A stretch of 64,000 nt of DNA from Salicibibacter cibarius. Lineage in GTDB: Bacteria; Bacillota; Bacilli; Bacillales; Marinococcaceae. A model generated the notes under the pieces. It saw only the letters and a program-made list of their open reading frames with translations. It did not search any database and was not told where the DNA came from. Position numbers and translations under genes: made by a program. The stretch covers positions 2,232,001 through 2,296,000 of the forward strand of contig NZ_CP054705.1 of assembly GCF_016495725.1 (NCBI RefSeq). The letters run 5' to 3'. Below, one piece after another: positions 6,808 to 14,976 of this stretch. The stretch's first letter is position 1. Each line of letters opens with the position of its first letter.

Positions 6808-9241
6808 AGCTGAAAAATATTTGGACCTGCCGTTGGAAGAGGTCATTGGAGACCGGTTCGGCCGCTACAGCAAATACATCATTCAGGAACGGGCCCTCCC
6901 GGATGCAAAGGATGGTTTGAAACCTGTACAGCGCCGAATTCTTTACGCCATGTTAAGAGACAACAATACCGCCGACAAACCTTTTCGAAAGGCGGCCAAA
7001 ACAGTCGGGAATGTGATAGGGAATTATCACCCCCACGGTGATTCATCGGTCTACGAAGCATTGGTGAGGATGAGTCAAGCCTGGAAAATTCGTCATGGCC
7101 TCGTGGAGATGCAAGGGAATAACGGCTCCATCGATGGGGATCCGCCGGCAGCCATGCGGTATACCGAAGCCCGTATTTCCGCTTTGGCACAAGAAATGCT
7201 TAACGATATTGGAAAAGAGACGGTTGAGTTCATTCCGAATTTTGATGACACAGACAAAGAGCCGGTCGTTTTGCCCGCGTATTTTCCGAATTTGCTCGTC
7301 AACGGATCCACCGGCATTTCTTCGGGCTATGCCACCGACATACCTCCCCACAATCTTGGGGAGGTCATCGATGCGGCCATTCATATGCTTGACCAACCGG
7401 ATAGCCCCCTTGAAGAGATTATGAGCTTCATAAAAGGACCGGATTTTCCGGGTGGAGGAACCGTGCAGGGGACACAAAACCTCAAGCAAGCCTATGAAAC
7501 GGGCAAAGGGAAAGTCGTCGTAAGGGGCACAGCCACCATCGAAACGGTGCGGGGCGGGAAAGAACAAATTGTCATCAGCGAGATTCCATATGAAGTGGTT
7601 AAGGCGAATCTCGTTAAACGCATGGATGAAATTCGCTTTGATAAAAAAATTGACGGCATCGCGGAAGTTCGCGATGACACCGATCGTACCGGTTTGCAAA
7701 TCGTTGTGGAGCTAAAAAAAGAAGCAGATGCGCAAAGCATTTTACATTACTTGTATAAGCATACGGACTTACAAGTCACTTATCACTTCAACATGGTCGC
7801 GATCGCCGATAAAGCTCCGAAATTAATGGGATTAAAAGAATTATTATCCGCCTATATTAACCATCAAAAAGAAGTCGTTATCAATCGCAGCCGATACGAA
7901 CTGGACCAAGCATTGAGACGGCAACATATTGTGGAAGGGTTAATGAAAGCAGTCAGCGTACTGGATGAACTTATCGCCCTTATTCGCCAATCGAAAGATA
8001 AGGCGGATGCGAAGCAAAACATAGCCGACGCTTTCGGTTTCACCGACGTGCAAGCGGAAGCGATCGTAAACTTGCAGCTGTACCGTTTAACGAATACAGA
8101 CGTTGTAACATTGGAGAAAGAAGCAGACGAGTTAAAACAAACGATTCAACGTTTAAATGAAATTTTGGGAAGCTCTAAAAAGCTCGTCCAAACGATAAAA
8201 AAAGAATTAAAACAAATGAAGAAAAAATATGCGGATGACCGCCGCACCATCATCGAAGAAATGGTTGAAGAACTGAAAGTGGACATGCAAGTGATGATTC
8301 CTGCCGAGGAAGTGGTCGTAACAGTCTCCCGGGACGGGTATGTCAAGCGCACGAGCCCGCGTTCTTACAGTGCGTCGATTGATGAGCGTCCGGGGATGAA
8401 AGACACAGATGACTTGCTGTTTTTCGAGGAGATGAACACGACGGACACATTGCTGCTGTTCACTTCACAAGGTCGTTACATCTATATTCCCGTTCATCAG
8501 CTCCCGGACATTCGCTGGAAAGATGACGGGCAACACGTCGGCAACCTCGTAACGCTTGCCGCGGATGATGGCATTGTACGCGCACTCCCGGTCCGTTCTT
8601 TTGAGGAGGATCGTTACTTGCTTTTCCTTACGAAAAATGGAATGGCCAAACGGTCGGTGTTAAGCGATTATCAGGCACAGCGCTTCTCCAATGCGCTGAT
8701 TGCGCTTAAGCTCAAGGAAGGGGATACACTTCTTGATGTCGCACTTACAGATGGTTCAGGCGATATCTTTTTTGCCACAAAACAGGGCTATGGCCTTCGG
8801 TTTTCGGAATCCGAGATTAATATAGTCGGGCAACGGGCCGCCGGCGTGAAAGGCATTGCGCTAAAAGACGAAGACGAAGCCGTGTCTGCGTTCGCTGTGC
8901 CCGCGGAGCATGCAGGGTCACTTTTTTCCGTCTCCCACCGCGGAGCCGTGAAAAAAATGACATGGGATCAATTTCCGAGAAGTTCCCGTGCGAAACGCGG
9001 CCTTACGATGTTGCGAGAGTTAAAAACGAATCCCCATACGTTAGTTGCCGTCATCCCTGCAAATGTAAACGAGACGTTGATGGTAAAAACCGAGGATAAT
9101 AGCATCCATGGGGTCTCGACAGCAGGGATCCGCAACTATGACCGTTATCAGACGGGGAGTTACGTGATTGATACGGATGCTTCCGGAGTCGTTCGCGATG
9201 TGTGGGCTTACATCGATCACGAACGATCGACAGAAGAATGA
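6800..9241 (+). CDS. parC: DNA topoisomerase IV subunit A
   Basis: The cleavage subunit of topoisomerase IV, 813 aa from GTG 6800. It begins VPEAEKYLDLPLEEVIGDRFGRYSKYI, then QRRILYAM and the catalytic Tyr in AAMRYTEAR (about residue 120), with a winged helix, coiled coil and C-terminal beta-pinwheel strands. The start follows AGGAGAGG within the end of parE; the frame is open from 6713 but the family N-terminus matches 6800. The 8-bp overlap implies coupled synthesis with ParE. The DGxSSV stretch of the quinolone region reads HGDSSVYEAL, the usual sensitive-type residues. Confidence 0.95.
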   Translation: MPEAEKYLDLPLEEVIGDRFGRYSKYIIQERALPDAKDGLKPVQRRILYAMLRDNNTADKPFRKAAKTVGNVIGNYHPHGDSSVYEALVRMSQAWKIRHGLVEMQGNNGSIDGDPPAAMRYTEARISALAQEMLNDIGKETVEFIPNFDDTDKEPVVLPAYFPNLLVNGSTGISSGYATDIPPHNLGEVIDAAIHMLDQPDSPLEEIMSFIKGPDFPGGGTVQGTQNLKQAYETGKGKVVVRGTATIETVRGGKEQIVISEIPYEVVKANLVKRMDEIRFDKKIDGIAEVRDDTDRTGLQIVVELKKEADAQSILHYLYKHTDLQVTYHFNMVAIADKAPKLMGLKELLSAYINHQKEVVINRSRYELDQALRRQHIVEGLMKAVSVLDELIALIRQSKDKADAKQNIADAFGFTDVQAEAIVNLQLYRLTNTDVVTLEKEADELKQTIQRLNEILGSSKKLVQTIKKELKQMKKKYADDRRTIIEEMVEELKVDMQVMIPAEEVVVTVSRDGYVKRTSPRSYSASIDERPGMKDTDDLLFFEEMNTTDTLLLFTSQGRYIYIPVHQLPDIRWKDDGQHVGNLVTLAADDGIVRALPVRSFEEDRYLLFLTKNGMAKRSVLSDYQAQRFSNALIALKLKEGDTLLDVALTDGSGDIFFATKQGYGLRFSESEINIVGQRAAGVKGIALKDEDEAVSAFAVPAEHAGSLFSVSHRGAVKKMTWDQFPRSSRAKRGLTMLRELKTNPHTLVAVIPANVNETLMVKTEDNSIHGVSTAGIRNYDRYQTGSYVIDTDASGVVRDVWAYIDHERSTEE

Positions 9242-9256
9242 AAAGGAGCATAAATT

Positions 9257-9765
9257 ATGAAAGGCGGCACCCATCTCGTTGGCGCTCTAGCGGCCGCGGC
9301 AACTTATGATATACTCGCCCCCGAAACGTTCCCGTCTATTGCAGGGGGTTGGGACGCCGCTGTTTTTTTCGGCGCCTCTCTCATAGGGGGCTACTTCCGG
9401 ATATTTGCCATCCACAATCGAAAGTAGGAAGGCGAGTCTCCTTTTTTTCATGGTTGATCAAACGAATTTTTGGGCACCGCACCTTTACCCATAGCTTGAT
9501 ATTCCTTGTCCTCATCGCGGTACTCACAGGCATGATCCCGGGCACAATTGGGGTGATGATCCAATACGGAGCCTTTATCGGGATGATAAGCCATTACGTC
9601 CTCGATATGCTCACGTCCCGGGGCATTCAGCTTTTTTATCCCATCGACGCGACAATACGTTTTCCATTCCATACCCGAACCGGTTCCTGGCTTGGGGAGG
9701 GGAGTGTAAACGTCCTCTGTATTGCATGGGTTACGTATTATGGGATGTCGATGGCCGGAATTTAA
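9257..9765 (+). pseudogene. Membrane-bound metal-dependent hydrolase (YdjM/DUF457 family), single frameshift
   Basis: ATG 9257 after AAAAGGAG begins MKGGTHLVGALAAAATYD and reads to GASLIGG; the reading then fails and ends at a stop near 9425. One frame over, LLPDICHPQSKVGRR, FGHRTFTHSLIFL and ISHYVLDMLTSRGIQLFYP continue the family to 9765. Adding one G to the G5 run at 9386-9390 restores a full protein of about 169 aa. Family members are inner-membrane proteins with conserved His/Asp residues (GHRTFTHS, HYVLD). Homopolymer location means sequencing error or phase variation are both possible. Confidence 0.8.
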
Positions 9766-9849
9766 AGCAGGTATTGTTTATGGGCCTTTTGTCTTATAAT
9801 AAAAGGTGGCAATTACAAGACTTTAGAGGATATTCCGAAGGAGCATTCC

Positions 9850-10848
9850 ATGCGGCATTTTTTTCGTTCTACCATTCTAGTCGTTATTTTAGTTGTTGCG
9901 TCTTTATTATTGTTTTCCTCTGAGATGATTCAAAAAACTGCAATGGAAGATTTATCGGAAAAGAATGTAGGATTGGCGGAAAGATCTGTTATTACACCGA
10001 TGGGGTCCGAAGACGTTCAAACGGAAGCGGAGGCCGCGGTTCTGTTAGACGGCGATACGGGCAACGTCCTTTGGCAAAAAAATGCCTATGAACCCTTGCC
10101 GCCGGCTAGCATGTCAAAAGTGATGACGATGTATTTAATTTTGGAAGCGCTTGAAAACGAGGAGATGGATATTGAAGATGATGTAGATATTAGCGAGGTT
10201 GCCGAGGCAACCGGAGGAGCCAGTATCTACCTCCGGGAAGGCTCTGTTTTGTCGGTTGCGGAGCTTTTTCAAGCAATGGCGATTGTCTCTGCCAATGATG
10301 CCTCGGTGGCACTGGCTGAATATGCGGCTGGGAGCGAAGAAGCTTTTATCGAGCGAATGAATGAAAAGGCTGGGGAATTAGGGTTGTCTCAGGATGCGCA
10401 CTTTATCAATGCCAGTGGTCTACCTCATGAAACTCTCGATTTTGAATCCAGAATGACTGCTCTGGATACAGCAGTGCTCGGTTACCATTTGATCCATGAT
10501 TACCCGGATATTATAAACCTTACAAAGCAGCCAACATTAAGCCTTTCATATCGGAACCAGGTATTGCCCAATACCAATGAACTCTTGGCGAGTGAAGAAG
10601 CGGATGCCGACATCGATCCTCCGGATGTTGATCAACATTTAAATCTTCCAGAAGTGGATGGGTTAAAAACCGGGTATACCCGCGGGGCAGGATACTCATT
10701 TATCGGCACTTCCGAAGAAAACGGGAAACGATTAATTGCCGTTGTCATGCGTGCAGATTCTGTTGAAGGCCGTTTTGAAGAAACGCAAGAGATATTGAAG
10801 GCCGGATTTGAGCATGTACATAAGGATCTTCGGGCTGAGGGTGAGTAG
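9850..10848 (+). CDS. D-alanyl-D-alanine carboxypeptidase (S11, DacF/PBP5-like)
   Basis: A penicillin-binding protein that trims the terminal D-Ala of peptidoglycan stem peptides. An N-terminal membrane segment (residues 8-24) is followed by the three active-site motifs SMSK (SxxK), SAND (SxN) and KTGYT (KTG). At 332 aa it ends shortly after the catalytic domain, so the C-terminal beta domain and amphipathic membrane anchor of PBP5 are missing; the N-terminal segment may anchor it. ATG 9850 follows GGAG. It stands alone, with a low-complexity gap downstream. Confidence 0.9.
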   Translation: MRHFFRSTILVVILVVASLLLFSSEMIQKTAMEDLSEKNVGLAERSVITPMGSEDVQTEAEAAVLLDGDTGNVLWQKNAYEPLPPASMSKVMTMYLILEALENEEMDIEDDVDISEVAEATGGASIYLREGSVLSVAELFQAMAIVSANDASVALAEYAAGSEEAFIERMNEKAGELGLSQDAHFINASGLPHETLDFESRMTALDTAVLGYHLIHDYPDIINLTKQPTLSLSYRNQVLPNTNELLASEEADADIDPPDVDQHLNLPEVDGLKTGYTRGAGYSFIGTSEENGKRLIAVVMRADSVEGRFEETQEILKAGFEHVHKDLRAEGE

Positions 10849-11048
10849 CTGGGTGTTTGCCTGCCTGATGCGGAGGTAATCTTCGCACCCTGTTCCCCTA
10901 AAATGAAAAAAAGTTCAAATGGGGGTCCCTGGCGATTCTAGCGCCCCTCAAAAAGGAAAGATGATAAAGAATGGGGTGCGCTGAAGGTTACAACGCCCCC
11001 AAAAATGAAGCGCGACACTATAGTGGTTTTCATGCAAAAAGACGTTGA

Positions 11049-11084
11049 CTTTTGCCATTTTGGCGATAAGCCAAGTTTTTCTAA
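11049..11084. repeat. Degenerate copy of the 3906-3947 hairpin/tail sequence
   Basis: CTTTTGCCA...TGGCGATAAGCCAAG followed by TTTTTCTAA resembles the CTTTTCGCCA...TGGCGAAAAGCCAG-TTTTCTAA stretch at 3908-3947. The stem is poorer here (one or two mismatches). It lies at the end of the 10849-11126 gap, which otherwise holds no gene. Confidence 0.35.
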
Positions 11085-11126
11085 ACGTTCATTTCTTTTT
11101 GATTGCTGTGAGATTGACTCCCATGG

Positions 11127-11738
11127 TTAAAACGGCAAAAGCACATGAAAGACGCCGTTTTCTGCCATGATGTAGATGCCTAAACCGATGAAGACAACGG
11201 GAACGAGCCAACGTTCATATTTCTTAATTTTTTCCGAGATCAACCGTAGGTTTGCCAAACGGTAACTGACATAACATAACACGCCGACCATAATAAAAAA
11301 GACGATGATGACCACGGGGAGTTCATTCATATGTAAAGTGGTGAAATAAGGGATGTAGACGGCAAAGTCATCGGCGCTTGATGCTAATACGATAAATGTT
11401 ACTGTTAAAAATAACTGTTTAAATCGACCGGACGACAAAAGCGATAAGATATCGCTTTCCTCTGCTTCTTCTCCGCCGTTGATCCAAATTTTCACACCTA
11501 AATAAATCGGCAAAAGCCCGAGCAACCCGACGATCCATTGGTGGGGAATAAAAATCGTACCCAGAGCCGCTAATAAGCTGAGACTTATAATAATTGTCGT
11601 GCCTAAATATTGCCCGATAACGATATGCTTCAGTTGTCCCTTTTTGATTGTTTGTGAAAAGAGAATGATTAATAGGACAAGGTAATCGATCGCTGTCGCG
11701 GCATAGGCGGCGATTGCCGTTAAAATCGTGATACCCAT
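11127..11738 (-). CDS. Cadmium resistance transporter family protein (CadD-like)
   Basis: A 203-aa membrane protein with about five or six hydrophobic helices; MGITILTAIAAYAATAIDYLVLLIILF at the start, GQYLGTTIIISLSLL, GLLGLLPIYLGVKIWI and VLASSADDFAVYIPYF match the Cad (CadD) family, whose members export Cd2+ or related cations or quaternary compounds. The acidic pair in SADDFAVY sits in a membrane segment, as in LysE-type exporters. A single gene, divergent from the DUF429 gene 62 bp away. No ArsR/CadC partner is adjacent, so metal control is unproven. Confidence 0.85.
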   Translation of the reverse strand: MGITILTAIAAYAATAIDYLVLLIILFSQTIKKGQLKHIVIGQYLGTTIIISLSLLAALGTIFIPHQWIVGLLGLLPIYLGVKIWINGGEEAEESDILSLLSSGRFKQLFLTVTFIVLASSADDFAVYIPYFTTLHMNELPVVIIVFFIMVGVLCYVSYRLANLRLISEKIKKYERWLVPVVFIGLGIYIMAENGVFHVLLPF

Positions 11739-11800
11739 GTAAACAACCTCGAATCTGTTTCATTTTGAAGAGTATAACATATTGAGAAGGGACCGGTTTA

Positions 11801-12556
11801 ATGACGGATAAAAGCATTGGCATCGGCTGGGACGTGGGAGGCTGGATGGGAAATAATCACGGTGTCGCGATTTGTGAGTGGGATCCGGCAACAAACACCA
11901 TCGATTGGATAGGTACACCGACCGAAATAGCCATCCCGGAGAATGAGAATTTATCATTGCAATACTTAATCGATGCGTCAGGAGATCCCTTTAAACTTGA
12001 AACCATCAATGATCACCGCATCATTATTGGCGTTGACGCCCCGCTTGGCTATCCAAAGGCGTTTATACAATTGATCAATGGTAAAATAAACCAGGTGGAT
12101 AAGCCGGAAAAAGAAATTTACAATCCGCTTGCCTATCGTTACACAGACCGGGTGATCTATGAAACGTGGGGGAAAAAACCTTTATCCGCAGTTTTCGACC
12201 GAATCGGAAATAATGCCACCGCCGCTATGTCCCATGCGAAGATGTGGGAAAAACACGATGGTTTCAAGATTTGTCCAATGGCGAAACGAGAAAAAACAGA
12301 CAAAAAATTGATTATAGAAGTGTATCCTGCTTTGGTTAAGGCGTCCAAAACGGCTGTGGCTCATGCAAACCTCACACAGTATTTGCCAACCGATATTAAA
12401 CCGGGAACCGACGCCTACGATGCCTGTATTTGTGCCCTTTATGCCATAGCTTTCGGCGCAGACGACGCTCCTTTGCCCAGTATCGCATCCCCTCCGGCGC
12501 ATGCAGAAGAAGTGGTAAAGGAAGAAGGATGGATTTATTATTTCGAGAAGGGGTGA
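11801..12556 (+). CDS. DUF429 family protein (predicted RNase H-fold)
   Basis: The 251-aa product opens with GIGWDVGGWMGNNHGVAICEW and has IIIGVDAPLGYP near residue 80, two Asp-containing strands typical of DUF429 proteins, which are predicted to adopt an RNase H-like fold. A later EVYPALVK and DAYDACICALYAIAF complete the domain. The family has no settled function. ATG 11801 follows GAAGGGA. The 3' end overlaps the pcm-like gene, suggesting coupling. Confidence 0.75.
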   Translation: MTDKSIGIGWDVGGWMGNNHGVAICEWDPATNTIDWIGTPTEIAIPENENLSLQYLIDASGDPFKLETINDHRIIIGVDAPLGYPKAFIQLINGKINQVDKPEKEIYNPLAYRYTDRVIYETWGKKPLSAVFDRIGNNATAAMSHAKMWEKHDGFKICPMAKREKTDKKLIIEVYPALVKASKTAVAHANLTQYLPTDIKPGTDAYDACICALYAIAFGADDAPLPSIASPPAHAEEVVKEEGWIYYFEKG

Positions 12557-13143
12557 GTGAATTGCATGATCAAGAAAAAGACATCATCCGCTATTTTGAG
12601 CAAATGGATCGTAGTTATTTTATTGATGAAAATAAAGAATTAGCTTCGTTGGATCAGGCTTTATCCATTGGGTATGGTCAAACGATTTCCCAGCCGACGC
12701 TCGTGTTGAAGATGACGTTGGAACTTGATCTGTTTCCCGAATCCAGGGTATTGGAAGTTGGCACAGGCTCTGGTTTTCAAACCGCTTTACTGGCGGCATT
12801 TTCAGAATCCGTCTATACCGTAGAACGGATTGGAGCCTTGCATGAGCGGGCCAAAGAAAGATTGAAGGAAGCGGAATTTACGAACATTCACTTCAAACAC
12901 GGGGACGGGAATCTTGGTTGGAAAGAAAACGCTCCCTTTGACCGAATCATGGTGACAGCGGCTGCTCCCGACATCCCGGAGCAACTCCTCGGGCAATTAA
13001 AAAATGGGGGTAAGATGATCATTCCCATCGGTAATCCGCACAGCCAAGACTTGACGTTAATCGAGAAGGGTGAAACGGGAGAGATTACGTCTACATTCAT
13101 TATGCCGGTCGTATTTGTAGGCTTGGTCGGTGGAGAAGATTAA
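12529..13143 (+). CDS. pcm: Protein-L-isoaspartate O-methyltransferase
   Basis: SAM-dependent repair enzyme that methylates isoaspartyl residues. Motifs: YGQTISQPTLVLKM (family hallmark), VLEVGTGSGFQTALLA (SAM motif I), VYTVERIGALHERAKERL, FDRIMVTAAAPDIPEQLL and GGKMIIPIG. Start is uncertain: ATG 12529 has AAAGGA 6 nt upstream but overlaps the DUF429 gene by 28 bp; TTG 12562 after AAGGGGTGA would give a start at HDQEKDII. Either way it is tied to the upstream gene. Confidence 0.9.
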   Translation: MDLLFREGVSELHDQEKDIIRYFEQMDRSYFIDENKELASLDQALSIGYGQTISQPTLVLKMTLELDLFPESRVLEVGTGSGFQTALLAAFSESVYTVERIGALHERAKERLKEAEFTNIHFKHGDGNLGWKENAPFDRIMVTAAAPDIPEQLLGQLKNGGKMIIPIGNPHSQDLTLIEKGETGEITSTFIMPVVFVGLVGGED

Positions 13144-13266
13144 AAGTGGAAAATAAGACACTCATGATTTTGATTGAGTTCTCGATGATTGTTTAGTAAA
13201 ATAATAATTGTGTAAGGAAAAAGAACTAAATATCGGGATTTATTACATGAATAGGGAGTGAATATA

Positions 13267-14784
13267 ATGAAGTTACAAGATGTTCTTCCTAAGATGAGTA
13301 AAATGTATCTATCACGAATCATTGATAGCTTTCTAAAAGATGTAAAGATCAAAGAAGAAGAAGAGATGCGACAAGTCATTTTGAAAAACATAGATGAATT
13401 TCAGAACGAAGATCGTGTGAAGAGAAATTTAAATTTTCTGGAGGAAGATAGAGATATTGCTCTCCTCAATGAAATGATTCTTATGTCATTAATGGAAAAC
13501 GAGGGGTATGTACTAGAAGAAGCATCATTGCTACAGGACGTGGAAAAATTAGAAAGCCAGATAGTATCAGATAGTGACGATGAAGAATTTATAAAAGGAC
13601 TAATGACGGAAGAATATTATAGAATTTATTCTTCTGTTCTCTCAGCTGCCTGGAAGAAAGACGAGACTTTAAATGCCCATGAAACTAATATATTAAGGGT
13701 ATTAAGAACAGAATTAAACATATCTAAAAGAAATCATTACATTGTTGAAAGCAGAATAGGTCGCTTTCCTCAAAAAGGAAACAGGCCTCATAGCCATAGG
13801 CAAATTGAAAAATCTTTGCGTAACTTACAATCAAGAGGGCTTATTTTAAGGTTTAAATCCAATGCTGTCTATTACATCATCCCATCTGAGATTGCCAGAG
13901 TTATTCGGTACGAACTTGGTGGAGAGTTAAGAAAGAAAACCTACGAAGAATTACTAGGTGATCTAACCAAAAATCACTTGAAGCATGTTGTGTCACAATT
14001 CAATTTTAATTCTTCCGGGTCAAAAGAAACAATAATCAACCGAATCCTCAAACATGATATTCTGCCATCAGAAGCCTTGGATACTTTTTCTAATAAAGAA
14101 TTAACGGATATTCTGAAAAATTTGGAAGGGGTCAATATCTCAGGAAAGAAAGAACAAAGAATCAGCAATATCATCGATTATTATGAAAATCTTTCAACCT
14201 CTAATATATCTGATCCAACTGATAAACGATCATTGTACTATGATTATTTTGAAGAATTAGCTGCTAGGAATTTGAAACCGTTACGAGTGAACAAAGTCAT
14301 TAAAAAAGACCTCGACACTGAAAAGTATTTTGAAGAAGCTACCAGGTATTTATTCGAGGAAAAGTTAGGGGTCGAATTGGTCAACATGTCCGGGAATAAG
14401 CATGCTGACGGAAAAATAAAATTTAACAGCAAAGAATCTATTCTTTGGGACAATAAGAGTGTCGAATCAGCCTATACTTTTCCAGATAATCATTTTGATC
14501 AGTTTCTCAACTACATTAGAGCAAATGATAATCGAGTAACAGCTTTCATAATAATCACTTCTTTCATTTCTGATGAAGCGGTATCCAGGGCACAGAAATT
14601 GAAGGCTTATACGGAAACGGATACTGACGTAGCCATCATTACATCCGAGGACTTAAAATTTGTTGCTGAAAACTGGAAGGAATATTCAACACAAAAAGAA
14701 CCAAAATTTAATTTACAAATACTTAACTACACTGGGGAGTTGACAAGAGAAATTTTAAAAGACAGAATGAGCTGGTCTTTATAA
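13267..14784 (+). CDS. Putative DNA-binding PD-(D/E)XK nuclease with winged-helix and SAP-like repeats
   Basis: A 505-aa protein I cannot assign to a named family. Visible parts: charged helical N-terminus (1-150); a winged-helix-like segment (RQIEKSLRNLQSRGLILRF, about 178-215); two SAP-like helix-loop-helix units (LKHVVSQFNFNSSGSKETII, about 235-265, and ELTDILKNLEGVNISGKKEQ, about 278-308); then a C-terminal domain with HADGKIKF (D381) and ILWDNKS (D395-N-K397), fitting D-x14-(D/E)xK. ATG 13267 follows GGGAG. It is AT-rich relative to neighbours, stands alone and ends in a terminator, so it looks acquired. A restriction or defence role is inference. Confidence 0.6.
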   Translation: MKLQDVLPKMSKMYLSRIIDSFLKDVKIKEEEEMRQVILKNIDEFQNEDRVKRNLNFLEEDRDIALLNEMILMSLMENEGYVLEEASLLQDVEKLESQIVSDSDDEEFIKGLMTEEYYRIYSSVLSAAWKKDETLNAHETNILRVLRTELNISKRNHYIVESRIGRFPQKGNRPHSHRQIEKSLRNLQSRGLILRFKSNAVYYIIPSEIARVIRYELGGELRKKTYEELLGDLTKNHLKHVVSQFNFNSSGSKETIINRILKHDILPSEALDTFSNKELTDILKNLEGVNISGKKEQRISNIIDYYENLSTSNISDPTDKRSLYYDYFEELAARNLKPLRVNKVIKKDLDTEKYFEEATRYLFEEKLGVELVNMSGNKHADGKIKFNSKESILWDNKSVESAYTFPDNHFDQFLNYIRANDNRVTAFIIITSFISDEAVSRAQKLKAYTETDTDVAIITSEDLKFVAENWKEYSTQKEPKFNLQILNYTGELTREILKDRMSWSL

Positions 14785-14812
14785 GAATCCATCCAGTTAA
14801 ACACCTTTTCTT

Positions 14813-14839
14813 CGGCATGCCACAAAGCGTGCCGTTTTT
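14813..14839 (+). terminator. Rho-independent terminator
   Basis: CGGCATGC (14813-14820) pairs with GCGTGCCG (14827-14834, one G-T) and is followed by T5. It lies 28 bp after the nuclease-like gene. Confidence 0.8.
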
Positions 14840-14864
14840 CTTAACATGAATACATACAATTAAA

Positions 14865-14893
14865 TTGACGAAAAGTTTTTGCAAATATATACT
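14865..14893 (+). promoter_or_regulatory. SigA-type promoter of the FAD dehydrogenase gene
   Basis: TTGACG (14865-14870), 17-bp spacer, TATACT (14888-14893). It lies about 84 bp upstream of the dehydrogenase ATG. Confidence 0.6.
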
Positions 14894-14976
14894 GATTTTT
14901 AATTCTAATATCTTTACCGTAAAAGTTTTGCAAGACGCTAATTTATGTATCTACCAAAAGAGGAGGCCTTCATATC

